A DNA stretch of 25,005 nt, taken from the NCBI GenBank assembly GCA_003243425.1, contig QFQP01000054.1, forward strand, positions 1 to 25,005, read 5' to 3'. Source of the DNA: Archangium gephyra. GTDB taxonomy: Bacteria; Myxococcota; Myxococcia; Myxococcales; Myxococcaceae. Below, piece after piece: positions 15,016 to 23,800 of the stretch. The notes under the pieces were generated by a model that was not told the origin of the DNA, made no database searches, and saw only the letters and a program-made list of their open reading frames with translations. Every line of letters starts with the position of its first letter. Position 1 is the stretch's first letter. A program made the position numbers and the translations under genes.

Positions 15016-16188
15016 TTAACGCTGCTTCGCGTACCAGGCGGCGATCGCGGCGGCCTGTACCTGCTTCACCGGCACGTCGTGACGGGCGGCGAGGCCTCGG
15101 CAGTCGTCGAACTCGGGCGCGGCGTTGAGCACCGCTTCGCCACGCAGGCCCAGCTTCACGCGCACTTCACCCCACGGCGTCTGCACGGTGTCGTGACGGC
15201 GCTCCAGCGCGGTGCGGGTCACCGACGATTCACGAACCCCCAGCGTGGTGCTCTCGGTGAGCAGCGTGTTGGTGAGCACGTCGCGGTGCTGCGCATCGGT
15301 CAGCACGCCGAGCAGGTGACCCGGCCGGCCCTTCTTCATCGTCACCGGGGCGATCCACACGTCGAGCGCGCCGCGCGCGATGAGCGTATCGACGAGCGCT
15401 CCCAGCAACTGCGGCGAGCAGTCGTCGAGGTTGCACTCCAGCACCGTGAGGTCCGTCGACTTCGAGGCCAGCCGGCCCACCGACATGCGCAGCAGGTTCG
15501 CGCGGTCGGCAAAGTCCTTCGTGCCGGCGCCGTAGCCCACGCGCTCGATGATGCTCGGCGGCGGCGCTTCGATGGTGGCGAAGGCCTTCAACAGCGCCGC
15601 GCCCGTCGGCGTGACCAGCTCCCCGGCGCCTTCGAACTTCACCGGCAGGTCGCGCAACAACGCGAGCGTCGCCGGCACCGGAATGGGAACGACGCCGTGC
15701 GCGATCTTGATGGTGCCGCTGCCGAGCGGAGGCGGCGCCGCATAGACCCTGGGGTTCCCCAGCAGATCGAGCACCACGGCCGCGCCGCAGATGTCGACGA
15801 TCGAGTCGACGGCGCCGACCTCGTGGAAGTGAATCTCGTCGAGCGTGGTGCCGTGAATCTGCGCTTCGACTTCGCCGATGAGCCGGAACACCTTGAGCGC
15901 GTTCGCCTTCGCCACGTCGCTCAACTTCGAGCGCGAGATGAGCGCGTCGATGTCCTTCCACGAGCGGTGAACGTGACCTTCGTCTTCCTTCACCACCACG
16001 TCGACGTGGGTGCCGAAGATGTGGTGCCGCTCGACCTTCGAGACCTTCAGGTCCCACCCGGGCACCTGCAGTGAGCGAAGCGGCTCCACGAGCGCGTCCA
16101 CCGAAATGCCGAGGTCGAGGGCCGCCGCGAGGAACATGTCACCCGCGATGCCGCCGACCGGCTCCAACCAGAGAACGCGCTCGTTCAT
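15016..16188 (-). CDS. larC: LarC-family nickel insertion protein (pyridinium-3,5-bisthiocarboxylate mononucleotide nickel chelatase)
   Basis: LarC (formerly DUF111) uses CTP to insert nickel into the pincer nucleotide cofactor of lactate racemase and related LarA enzymes. Family marks are the N-terminal EPVGGIAGDMFLAAALDLG (residues 9-27), HVHRSWKDID (72-81), HFHEVGAVDSIVDI (120-133) and a later NLDDCSPQ. The 390-aa length is full. It is a single uninterrupted frame, unlike the Lactobacillus gene, which is split as larC1/larC2 and joined by frameshifting. The start at 16188 has GAGGT (16195-16199) overlapping the proS stop, 9 bases away, so it is coupled to proS. No larA, larB or larE is in the window. 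Confidence 0.93.
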   Translation of the reverse strand: MNERVLWLEPVGGIAGDMFLAAALDLGISVDALVEPLRSLQVPGWDLKVSKVERHHIFGTHVDVVVKEDEGHVHRSWKDIDALISRSKLSDVAKANALKVFRLIGEVEAQIHGTTLDEIHFHEVGAVDSIVDICGAAVVLDLLGNPRVYAAPPPLGSGTIKIAHGVVPIPVPATLALLRDLPVKFEGAGELVTPTGAALLKAFATIEAPPPSIIERVGYGAGTKDFADRANLLRMSVGRLASKSTDLTVLECNLDDCSPQLLGALVDTLIARGALDVWIAPVTMKKGRPGHLLGVLTDAQHRDVLTNTLLTESTTLGVRESSVTRTALERRHDTVQTPWGEVRVKLGLRGEAVLNAAPEFDDCRGLAARHDVPVKQVQAAAIAAWYAKQR

Positions 16189-16197
16189 GTGAAGACC

Positions 16198-17667
16198 TCA
16201 GTACGCCTTCGCGAGCACGATGCGGCCCTTCGACTCCGCGCCGGTGAGGATGCACTTGCCCGGTTCCTGCTTGAGGTCGAACGGGCGGTTGCGCGTGGTC
16301 AGCCCGAAGTCGTCCTTGAACTTCTTCTCGGTCTCGGGCGTGCCGTCCCAGTGCGCGAGCAGGAAGCCGTCCTTGCTCTTGAGCTCCTCGACCGAGTTCA
16401 CCTCGAAGGTGTTGTCGGTCATGCGCTGCCTGGCCGCGTCGTAGAGCGCCTTCTGCATCTCTTCGAGCAGCTGACCGGCGCGCGAGACCACAGCGTCGAT
16501 GGAGATCGTCTCCTTCGCCTTGTTGTCGCGGCGCGCGAGCACGGCCTGGTTCTGCGCGAGGTCCTTCGGGCCGAGCTCGGCACGCAGGCAGACACCGCGC
16601 AGCTCGTACTCGGCGTACTTGAAGCCCGGGCCCTTGGTCTCGTCGTCGTCGACGATCACGCGAATGCCCTGCTTCTTTGCTTCAGCCGCCAGCGCGTGCG
16701 CCTTCTCACGCACCGGGCCGCGCTCCTCGGGCGTCTTGCCGATGATGATGATGACCAGCTGCGTGGGCGCGATCTTCGGCGGCACCACGAGGCCCGCGTC
16801 ATCGGAGTGCGTCATGATCAACGCGCCGATGAGACGCGTCGAGACGCCCCACGACGTCTGCCACACGTACTCCTTCGTGCCTTCCTTCGACTGGAACATC
16901 GTGTCGAACATCTTCGCGAAGTTCTGACCCAGCATGTGCGACGTGCCGGCCTGCAGGGCCTTCTTGTCCTGCATCATCGCTTCGATGGAATACGTGTTCA
17001 CCGCGCCGGGGAACTTTTCGCTCTCGGTCTTCTGACCCTTGATGACCGGCATCGCCATGTAGTCGACGGCGAAGCGCTCGTAGACGTCGAGCATGCGCAG
17101 CGTCTCTTCGGTCGCTTCTGCTTCCGTGGCGTGCGCGGTGTGGCCTTCCTGCCAGAGGAACTCGGTGGTGCGCAGGAACAGGCGCGGGCGCATCTCCCAA
17201 CGCATCACGTTCGCCCACTGGTTGATGAGAATCGGCAGGTCCCGGTAGCTCTGCACCCAGTTGGTGAAGCTGCGGTTGATGATCGTCTCCGACGTGGGGC
17301 GAATCACGTAACGCTCGCCGGCCGGCAGGTCCTTGCCGCCGGCCTTCGTCACCACCGCCACCTGCGGCGCGAAGTCTTCGACGTGCTTGGCTTCCTTCGC
17401 CAGGTACGACTCGGGGATCAGCACGGGGAAGTACGCGTTCTGGTGGCCCGTGTCCTTGAACATGCCGTCGAGGACCCGCTGCATGTTTTCCCAGATGGCG
17501 TAGCCGTTGGGCCGAATCACCATCGAGCCGCGAACGTCGGAGTTGTCCGCCAGCTTCGCCCGCTTGACGAGCTGGATGTACCACTCGCTGAAATCGTCAG
17601 CGCGCGTGGGCAGCTTCAAGTTGTCGTTCTGCTTCTTCGGGGCGTTCGACTTCTGGGCGTCAGACAT
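16198..17667 (-). CDS. proS: Prolyl-tRNA synthetase, type 3
   Basis: This enzyme charges tRNA-Pro with proline (EC 6.1.1.15). The 489-aa product is of the short archaeal/eukaryote-like type 3 form without the bacterial editing insertion. Class II features are seen: DFSEWYIQLVKRAKLAD at the N-terminus, GYAIWENMQRVLDGMF (motif 1 region), TSETIINRSFTNWVQSYRDLP, MRWEMRPRLFLRTTEFLWQEGHTAH (motif 2) and WGVSTRLIGALIMTHSDDAGLVVPP (motif 3). An anticodon-binding domain and the C-terminal tail (GKCILTG ... AKAY) follow; the four-Cys zinc site of some members is absent. The ATG at 17665-17667 is chosen over a GTG three codons upstream because AGGTG precedes it at normal distance. It lies 39 bases after a lipoprotein gene and 9 before larC. 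Confidence 0.96.
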   Translation of the reverse strand: MSDAQKSNAPKKQNDNLKLPTRADDFSEWYIQLVKRAKLADNSDVRGSMVIRPNGYAIWENMQRVLDGMFKDTGHQNAYFPVLIPESYLAKEAKHVEDFAPQVAVVTKAGGKDLPAGERYVIRPTSETIINRSFTNWVQSYRDLPILINQWANVMRWEMRPRLFLRTTEFLWQEGHTAHATEAEATEETLRMLDVYERFAVDYMAMPVIKGQKTESEKFPGAVNTYSIEAMMQDKKALQAGTSHMLGQNFAKMFDTMFQSKEGTKEYVWQTSWGVSTRLIGALIMTHSDDAGLVVPPKIAPTQLVIIIIGKTPEERGPVREKAHALAAEAKKQGIRVIVDDDETKGPGFKYAEYELRGVCLRAELGPKDLAQNQAVLARRDNKAKETISIDAVVSRAGQLLEEMQKALYDAARQRMTDNTFEVNSVEELKSKDGFLLAHWDGTPETEKKFKDDFGLTTRNRPFDLKQEPGKCILTGAESKGRIVLAKAY

Positions 17668-17706
17668 GCCGCGCACCTAGGGCAACGGCCCCTGAAACTC
17701 AATGAA

Positions 17707-19359
17707 TCAGGGGCGCGTGACGCTGCCCACGCCCACGTACTGCACGCCGTCGCGGCCGACGCCATCGAGCTCGACCAGCAGCGTGTCGCCAGCGGCGAGC
17801 GGCGTCGTCACGGTGTACGGCGGCGTGAGCCCTTCGGGCGGCGCGTCGTTCCACTTCTCTTCTCCGAGGTCGTTGGTCGCGGTGATGCGGGCGGCCGCGC
17901 GCGGAGGTGTCCACGTGAGCACGTTGCCCGCCAGCGTCGCCGTCACGTCGAGGCGATCGACGCCGCGCTGCAATTTCACGGTCACCACCTCGGTGGGGCA
18001 CTCGGTGAAGCGAAGACCGCCGGTACGCTGGGAATCGCCGGCCGCGGTGGTGAGGTCGGCGCGCGCGGCCACGAGCGCGGAATTGAGCAGGGGAACGTTG
18101 AGCGTGAAGGTTCCGTCCTCCTTCGACGGCGCCGCGAAGGCGCACCGGGTTCCCGAGTCGCCGCAGAACGCCGTCACGTTGTTGCCGAGCACGCTGTCGT
18201 CGATGGCGACGACCTCCGCGTTCGGCACGGCAGCGCCGAGCGTGTCGATGACGCGCCCGTTGAACCTGCAGAGCCTGGGCGTGCGCAACGAATCAGACTT
18301 GATGGTGACGCTGCCGATGTCGCGGCAGGTGCCTCCGCAGCTGCCCGCCTGCGTCGGCGAAGGCAGCGCGAGCACGGCGTACGGAACCCCGGCGTATTGC
18401 GTGCGCACCAGCTGCGCGTCACTTCCGAGCTCGGTGGGAATGCAGAAGCCTCCCGTCGCGTCGACGCCGGTGGGTTCGGAGACCGTCGACGCGAGCACGC
18501 CGCCCTGCGCTGGCTTGTCGTCGGCCAGCAGGACACCCGTGATGCACCCACGCGGTCGCGGCGCGCCTGTCACGGCGATGAAGCGGCCGTCGCTCACCGG
18601 CAAGCGCGCCACCGCGCCGCCCGCATGTTCTTGACGTTGCAGCGCAGACAAGGCGCTCTCGGGAAGTTCGACACCAGACTCGGTGTAGAGCAGCGCCGCA
18701 GGCCCGACCTGCCACTTCGCGCCGAGTGGATCGAACGTGGCCGTCGCAACCTCGATGGCCCCGGTGCCCGGCGCCGCGTCCACGATGCGCGACCACGCAG
18801 CCGCCGGAATTCGCATCGCGAGCGAGCCGGTGGTGCCGCCGCTCGGCTTCACGTAGGCGAGTGCGATCGGCGCGCCTTCGAAGTTCACCTGGAGCGGGTT
18901 CTCCAGCTCGAGCTCGAAGGTCGCGACCTCGGCCCCGGCGTTCATCGGCGGTTGCAGCCATTCGACATCGACGCGCGGCGCGGAGCACCTGGAGTCGATG
19001 CATTCCAGCGTCGACAGCGGTTGCAGCGTGAGCGACTGAGCCAGCTCGACGTAGGGCGCCGCCACGAGAGCCTTCACCGTCGGCGCGAAGCCCTGCTTGT
19101 CGACCGCCAGCACGACGCGCGAGTTGGTGGTCACCGTCGCAGCGAGCCGGTAGCCGCCAGCCGCAGAGCTCGTGCCCGAAGCGAGCGTCGCACCCGAATT
19201 CGCGTCACGCAGCGCCACCGTCGCGTCGGAGAGCGGCTGCGCGCGCTGCGAAAAGCCACCGGCGAACACGGTGCCGGTGACCACGAGCTGCGACGACTCG
19301 GGCCGGCGAATCGGAGGCACGCACGCCGTGATCATCGACATCAGGAGGAGGAGTCGCAT
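17707..19359 (-). CDS. Lipoprotein with carboxypeptidase-regulatory-like domains
   Basis: The signal peptide MRLLLLMSMITAC has a lipobox-like end with Cys13 as the probable lipidated residue, so this 550-aa product should be an envelope lipoprotein. Two stretches look like carboxypeptidase-regulatory-like or transthyretin-like beta sandwiches: about residues 25-115 (VTGTVFAGG ... PLSDATVALRDANSG, GGYRLAATV) and about 375-450 (FNGRVIDTLGAAVPNAEVVAI, DGTFTLNV). A C-terminal beta domain with LTWTPP and YTVTTPL may be fibronectin-like. Several Cys pairs fit an extracytoplasmic location. Such modules usually bind or scaffold surface molecules rather than catalyse. It is upstream of proS on the same strand; the link is probably positional only. 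Confidence 0.82.
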   Translation of the reverse strand: MRLLLLMSMITACVPPIRRPESSQLVVTGTVFAGGFSQRAQPLSDATVALRDANSGATLASGTSSAAGGYRLAATVTTNSRVVLAVDKQGFAPTVKALVAAPYVELAQSLTLQPLSTLECIDSRCSAPRVDVEWLQPPMNAGAEVATFELELENPLQVNFEGAPIALAYVKPSGGTTGSLAMRIPAAAWSRIVDAAPGTGAIEVATATFDPLGAKWQVGPAALLYTESGVELPESALSALQRQEHAGGAVARLPVSDGRFIAVTGAPRPRGCITGVLLADDKPAQGGVLASTVSEPTGVDATGGFCIPTELGSDAQLVRTQYAGVPYAVLALPSPTQAGSCGGTCRDIGSVTIKSDSLRTPRLCRFNGRVIDTLGAAVPNAEVVAIDDSVLGNNVTAFCGDSGTRCAFAAPSKEDGTFTLNVPLLNSALVAARADLTTAAGDSQRTGGLRFTECPTEVVTVKLQRGVDRLDVTATLAGNVLTWTPPRAAARITATNDLGEEKWNDAPPEGLTPPYTVTTPLAAGDTLLVELDGVGRDGVQYVGVGSVTRP

Positions 19360-19485
19360 TCGCGCGACTTCCTACTCGCTCGTCACTTCGGGCGCTTCAT
19401 GCCCACCGCGAGTCGACCAGCGCGTCGAGCCGGTACACGAACGTTGCCGAGAAAATGGGCGGCAGCGGGAGTAGATCCCCGCGCC
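19360..19485. promoter_or_regulatory. Divergent upstream region, lipoprotein and S9 peptidase genes
   Basis: This 126-base gap separates the minus-strand lipoprotein start from the plus-strand peptidase ATG, so promoters for both should lie here. Upstream of the ATG, GCGGG (19465-19469) and CCCGC (19478-19482) can pair and would cover the GGGAG that may serve as ribosome binding site. No clear promoter hexamers were seen. Confidence 0.3.
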
Positions 19486-21420
19486 ATGCACAAACTGCTC
19501 TTGGTGGCGTGTCTGGTGGCAGCTCCGGTGTTTGCGCAGGACGGTGGCGTCGCGCTGATCCCGCGGAACCTGCTGTTCGGAAACCCCGAGAAGACGAGGC
19601 CGACCGTCTCGCCCGACGGCAAGTCACTCGCGTGGCTCGCGCCCGACGAGAAGAACGTGCTTCAGGTGTGGGTGAACGACGCCATCGTCACCGCCGACAA
19701 GAAGCGCGGCATCCGCAACTTCTCGTGGAGCGAAGACTCGAAGTCGATCCTCTACGGGCAGGACGCGGACGGCGACGAGAACTTCCACGTCTTTCAGGTC
19801 GAGCTGGCGACGAAGAACGTACGTGACCTGACGCCGTGGCAGGGCGTGCGCGCGGGAATTCTGGCGACGTCGAACAAGCAGCCCAACGTGCTGCTCGTCA
19901 CCGCCAACGTGCGCGACCGCAAGTTCCACGACGTGTACCGCGTGCACCTCGACACCGGCGCGGCCACGCTCGACACGCAGAACCCCGGTGACGTGAACGG
20001 CTGGGGCGTCGACGCGCAGTTCAACGTGCGCGCGGCCATCGCCACCACGAAGGAAGGCGGCACCGAAATCCGCGTTCGCGAAACAGTGAAGGCGCCGTGG
20101 AAGGCGCTGGTCACCGTCGGCCTCGAAGAGAACGTGGAGTTCATCGACTTCACCGAAGACGGCAAGAGCGTGGTGCTGAACACCAGCATCAACTCCGACA
20201 CGCAGCGGTTGGTCGAGAAGAACCTCAAGTCGGGCGCGGAGCGACTGCTGGCTTCGAGCGACAAGAGCGACGTGAGCGACGTCATCGGCTACCCCTCGAA
20301 GCGGGGCGTGCGCGCCGCGTCCATCGACGTGAATGGGCGCAACGTGTGGGTCGCCACCGAGCCCTCGATGAAGAGCGAGCTCGAGGCCATCGACGCCGCC
20401 ATCGCCGGTGACTTCTGGGTCGTCAGCATGGACGCTGCCGACACCCGATGGATCCTCGTCGAGTCGCGCGACAACGGCCCGCAGCGCTTCTGGAACTGGG
20501 ACCGCAAGGCGAAGAAGGCCGAGGTGCTCTTCACCGCGCAGCCGAAGTTGGAGGGGCTGCCGCTCGCCGAGATGAAGCCGGTGAACATCACCGCCCGTGA
20601 CGGGCTCGTGCTGCCGTCATACCTCACGCTGCCGGTCGGCAAGGCAGCGAAGAACCTGCCCATGGTGCTGCTCGTTCACGGTGGCCCGTGGGGCCGCGAC
20701 ATGTGGGGCTACCACCCGACGGTGCAGTGGCTGGCGAACCGCGGCTATGCCGTGCTGCAGGCGAACTTCCGCGCGTCGACGGGCTTCGGGAAGAAGTTCC
20801 TCAACGCCGGAAATCGGCAGTGGGGCCTGGCGATGCACGACGACCTCATCGACGCCGTGAACTGGGCCGTGAAGGAAGGCGTCGCCGACCCGAAGCAGGT
20901 GGCCATCATGGGCGGCAGCTACGGTGGTTACGCCACGCTCGCGGGCCTCGCGTTCACGCCAGAGCAGTTCAAGTGCGGCGTCGACATCGTCGGGCCGTCG
21001 AACCTGTTCACGTTGATGTCGACGATTCCGCCGTACTGGGCCGCGTTCAAGGCGCAGATGATCAAGCGCATGGGCGACCCCGACAACGCGGCCGACAAGG
21101 AGCTGCTCACCAGGGCCTCGCCGCTGTTCTCGGCTTCGAAGATCAAGGTGCCGTTGCTCATCGGCCAGGGCGCCAACGACCCGCGCGTGAAGGTCGCCGA
21201 GAGCGAGCAGATCGTCTCGGCCATGGAGAAGAACGGCCTGCCGGTGACCTACGTGGTGTACCCCGACGAGGGTCACGGCTTTGCGCGCCCCGAGAACCGC
21301 ATCGACTTCTACGCGCGGTCTGAGGAGTTCCTCGCGAAGTGCCTCGGTGGCCGCGCGGAGCCGCTCACGAAGATCGAAGGCGCGACCGCTCAGGTGAAGG
21401 TGGTCGCGAAGAAGAAGTGA
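19486..21420 (+). CDS. Secreted S9-family prolyl oligopeptidase-like serine peptidase
   Basis: This 644-aa peptidase has a signal peptide (MHKLLLVACLVAAPVFAQ), an N-terminal beta-propeller region with PD40/WD40-like strands (RPTVSPDGKSLAWLAP and similar, about residues 30-370) and a C-terminal alpha/beta hydrolase domain (about 395-635). The catalytic triad is Ser478 in GGSYGGYA, Asp565 in GANDPRV and His597 in DEGHGF, with HGGPWGRD as the oxyanion-region motif. This matches acylaminoacyl-peptidase/dipeptidyl-peptidase relatives that cleave short peptides. The frame stays open far upstream to 16189, but that part is antisense to proS, larC and the lipoprotein gene; the signal peptide fixes the start at 19486. 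Its stop overlaps the next gene's GTG, so it leads a five-gene operon. Confidence 0.94.
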   Translation: MHKLLLVACLVAAPVFAQDGGVALIPRNLLFGNPEKTRPTVSPDGKSLAWLAPDEKNVLQVWVNDAIVTADKKRGIRNFSWSEDSKSILYGQDADGDENFHVFQVELATKNVRDLTPWQGVRAGILATSNKQPNVLLVTANVRDRKFHDVYRVHLDTGAATLDTQNPGDVNGWGVDAQFNVRAAIATTKEGGTEIRVRETVKAPWKALVTVGLEENVEFIDFTEDGKSVVLNTSINSDTQRLVEKNLKSGAERLLASSDKSDVSDVIGYPSKRGVRAASIDVNGRNVWVATEPSMKSELEAIDAAIAGDFWVVSMDAADTRWILVESRDNGPQRFWNWDRKAKKAEVLFTAQPKLEGLPLAEMKPVNITARDGLVLPSYLTLPVGKAAKNLPMVLLVHGGPWGRDMWGYHPTVQWLANRGYAVLQANFRASTGFGKKFLNAGNRQWGLAMHDDLIDAVNWAVKEGVADPKQVAIMGGSYGGYATLAGLAFTPEQFKCGVDIVGPSNLFTLMSTIPPYWAAFKAQMIKRMGDPDNAADKELLTRASPLFSASKIKVPLLIGQGANDPRVKVAESEQIVSAMEKNGLPVTYVVYPDEGHGFARPENRIDFYARSEEFLAKCLGGRAEPLTKIEGATAQVKVVAKKK

Positions 21421-22769
21421 AGACGTTCGCGCTGCTGTGCGTGGTGTTCACCGCCGGCTGTGCGCACGTACCCGAGTGCACGGCGCACGGCGGGCCGGTG
21501 TGGAACGAGTTGAAGTCGGAGCACTTCGTGATGCGCTCCGACGCTGACGAGCACGTCGCGAAGAACACCGTGCTCGAGCTGGAGCGCATTCATTCAGCGC
21601 TCCAGTTGTTCTTCACCGCTTCGCCCACCGTGCCGCTCGACGTGTTGCTGTTCCGCAATGCCCGCGAGCTCGGGGCGCTGATGCCGTCGCTCGGTGAAGA
21701 AGTCGAAAGCGCCTACGCGTTCAGCGTTCGTGGTGAACGGTTGCTGCTTTCGGGCGAGGGCTTCCTCGCCGATGAACACGTGCAACATCGCGCCATGGTG
21801 CGCGAGCTCACGCATCGCTTCAGCGCCTGGTCGCATTGGCTGAACCCATGGTGGCTGGCGGAAGGTCTGGGGGCATACCTCGAAGGGGCGACCATCGACC
21901 CTGCGCTCGACACCGTGCTGTTCGGCGGCGCGTCGCGTGACTTCGTGCAGGCGCTGTCGATGTGGGGGCTGTTGCCGCTCGAAGAGCTGTGGGCGAACAA
22001 GCCGTCGATCGGTCCTCGGGCGACGTTGCACCGGTACGCGAGCGCGTGGCTCTGGGTGCACTTCTTCTTCAACGCCGAAGGCGCCGCGTTTCGGCGCTTT
22101 CTCGGCGAACTTCAGACCGGCGTTCCCGCTCGCGAGGCGTTCTCGCGGCAGTTCTCGCACCTGACCGTCGAGCAGCTCGAGGCCAAGGCGAGGGAATACG
22201 TGCGCGTTGGCGACTTCGAGACGGAGTTCCTGGTGACGCCACCTCCGTCGAAAGACGTGAAGACGGCCGTGCTTCCTCCCGCGTCGGTGCACGCGGTGCT
22301 CGCGTCCGTGGTTTCGCAGCGCGACGAGGTGTCGCGGCAGATCTCGCTCGGCCGTGAGGTCGATGCTTCGAACGCCGACCTTCTCGCGGAGCGCATCTGG
22401 GCGTCGAACCCCACGGCGACCGAGTTCCCTTCGCTCGTGGAGTTGATGACCTCGCAACACCCGGAAGACGCGCGCGGTTGGTACTTCGCTTCGTTCGTCG
22501 GCGAGGCAGACCCTGCGCTCGAACGTGCCCTGACGCTGGACCCCACCATGTGGCAGGCGTTGAGCTCGCGCGCCCTGCTGCGTGGAGACCTCGAGTTGGC
22601 GCAGCAGGCGGTACGAATCGCTCCGTGGAGTCAGCGCGCGGTGTGGGTGTTGTCGGCCGTGCTCGCGCGGCGCGGCGACTGTGTTCGCGCGGCGTTGCAG
22701 TACCGGGTGGCGAAGGCGATCCCCGATGCGCGTGAATTGCCTGCGGAAGAACCATGTACGCAGCGGTAA
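21417..22769 (+). CDS. Lipoprotein related to gluzincin metallopeptidases, altered zinc site
   Basis: This 450-aa product from GTG 21417 has a lipoprotein signal ending TAGC (Cys15). The region about 30-200 resembles secreted gluzincin-type peptidases: a basic helix RELTHRF (129-135) followed by WWLAEGLGAYLEG (145-157). In active relatives the helix reads HExxH; here Glu130 and His133 remain and Glu149 fits the third ligand, but the first His is Arg129 (codon CGC, one base from CAC). It is probably catalytically inactive or uses the site differently. The C-terminal third (about 300-450) is helical and TPR-like (DARGWYFASFVGEADPALER, ALLRGDLELAQQAV). The GTGA overlap with the S9 peptidase gene signals coupling. 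Family placement is by motif impression. Confidence 0.75.
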   Translation: MKTFALLCVVFTAGCAHVPECTAHGGPVWNELKSEHFVMRSDADEHVAKNTVLELERIHSALQLFFTASPTVPLDVLLFRNARELGALMPSLGEEVESAYAFSVRGERLLLSGEGFLADEHVQHRAMVRELTHRFSAWSHWLNPWWLAEGLGAYLEGATIDPALDTVLFGGASRDFVQALSMWGLLPLEELWANKPSIGPRATLHRYASAWLWVHFFFNAEGAAFRRFLGELQTGVPAREAFSRQFSHLTVEQLEAKAREYVRVGDFETEFLVTPPPSKDVKTAVLPPASVHAVLASVVSQRDEVSRQISLGREVDASNADLLAERIWASNPTATEFPSLVELMTSQHPEDARGWYFASFVGEADPALERALTLDPTMWQALSSRALLRGDLELAQQAVRIAPWSQRAVWVLSAVLARRGDCVRAALQYRVAKAIPDARELPAEEPCTQR

Positions 22770-22781
22770 TCTGACCGCCTC

Positions 22782-23189
22782 GTGCACGTCGCCGCGTTGT
22801 CCGAAAAGCATCTGGGCGAGCTTCACCTTGCGACCGAACGCGCGTTGCAGCAGTGGGCCAAAGACATCTTCGCGCCGACCGAGATTCTGGCCGCGATGGA
22901 GCGCGTGCTGCTGTTCCTCCGACAGAACGGAGGCGCGGCGAAGCAGGCGCGGCAGGTGGCCTCGCTGGCGTTCATCGTCGGTGAGCAGCTCGTGCAACTC
23001 GATGGATGGAAATGGATGAGCGTGAGTGAAGACGGTTCGTTGAACCCGGCGATCGTCTCAGCCGACGGGAAGCGCGCAGTGCTCATGGTCGACGCGATGA
23101 CGGTGCTGGTGACCGGGAAGGGCTCCGTCGGTGCGTTGGTTCGCGCGTGCCGCGAGAATTCGTCACACGAACTGGTGGTGACGTTGTGA
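22782..23189 (+). CDS. Unknown small protein
   Basis: This 135-aa protein is not recognised. It starts with GTG 22782, 12 bases after the lipoprotein stop. It has helices through residue 75, then strands with GWKWMSVSEDGSLNPAIVSADGKRAVLMV (about 74-102). This last pattern, a Trp-rich strand followed by an 'Asp-Gly ... Ala-Ile-Val-Ser' strand pair, is faintly reminiscent of DUF3806-type immunity-like domains, but that is a weak impression. There is no signal or membrane segment. Its stop overlaps the GTG of the next gene (GTGA), so it lies within the same operon. Confidence 0.7.
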   Translation: MHVAALSEKHLGELHLATERALQQWAKDIFAPTEILAAMERVLLFLRQNGGAAKQARQVASLAFIVGEQLVQLDGWKWMSVSEDGSLNPAIVSADGKRAVLMVDAMTVLVTGKGSVGALVRACRENSSHELVVTL

Positions 23190-23800
23190 GCATCGAGAAC
23201 GACGTGCTCGATCGCCTGCGCGGCATGGCGAAGACCGCGCGCATGTGGGGCAGCCCCGAAGAGCTCGAGTGCGCGGCGATGCACTTCACCCACGTGCTGT
23301 TCTCTTCGCGCGAAGCCGGTTGGAGGCTCGAGCAGACCTTCGAGAAGTGGAAGTCGCTCGGCGCTCCGTTCGCGGGTGATGCCGACGAGCACGCCGTGAT
23401 GCGCTCGAAGATGTGGGGCGCAGACGAGGCGAAGGCCCGAGTGCAGGTGGTGCAGGGCTACGTGGTGGTGTGGGCCGGGCTCGCCCGCCGTGCGGATCGT
23501 GAAGCGGTGTTCACGCCGTGGATCGAAGCGTTGATCGACGGGCCGCAGTTCGCAGGCACGCCGGACCGTCTGAACATGACGCTGTTCGCGTTGATGGGCT
23601 TCGTGGCCGCGGATCCGCAGGCGTACGTGCACGCGCTCAACCTCGAGCGGCACCGCATCGGTGGTCACGAGTTACGCCCGCTTCCCGTCGTCGCACCGCC
23701 GGGCCCGACGGATGCTGGCGTCACGTACACGCGAAACTTCACGACGTGGCAGGCCGTCATCGACGGCATTTCGAAACTCATCGCCTCCCTGACCGCTTGA
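23186..23800 (+). CDS. Unknown soluble protein
   Basis: This 204-aa protein is not recognised. The GTG at 23186 overlaps the previous stop; a longer frame from 23147 would overlap the upstream gene more and is less likely. It is mostly helical (DVLDRLRGMAKTARMWG, ECAAMHFTHVLFSSREAGWRLEQTFEKW, VVQGYVVVWAGLARRADR), with a Pro-rich loop near residue 172 (LPVVAPPGPTD) and a last helix WQAVIDGISKLIASL. It has no signal peptide. Its stop overlaps the ATG of the following membrane protein (TGATG). Context suggests a role shared with the preceding 135-aa protein. Confidence 0.75.
   Translation: MSIENDVLDRLRGMAKTARMWGSPEELECAAMHFTHVLFSSREAGWRLEQTFEKWKSLGAPFAGDADEHAVMRSKMWGADEAKARVQVVQGYVVVWAGLARRADREAVFTPWIEALIDGPQFAGTPDRLNMTLFALMGFVAADPQAYVHALNLERHRIGGHELRPLPVVAPPGPTDAGVTYTRNFTTWQAVIDGISKLIASLTA

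Noticed and set aside
16189..19485. Very long plus-strand open frame upstream of the S9 peptidase, giving a 1743-codon frame in total
   Set aside because: It is antisense to larC, proS and a lipoprotein gene, all with clear family features or signal peptides. Its translation is Arg/His/Val-rich low-complexity typical of GC-rich shadow frames. The peptidase signal peptide fixes the start at 19486.
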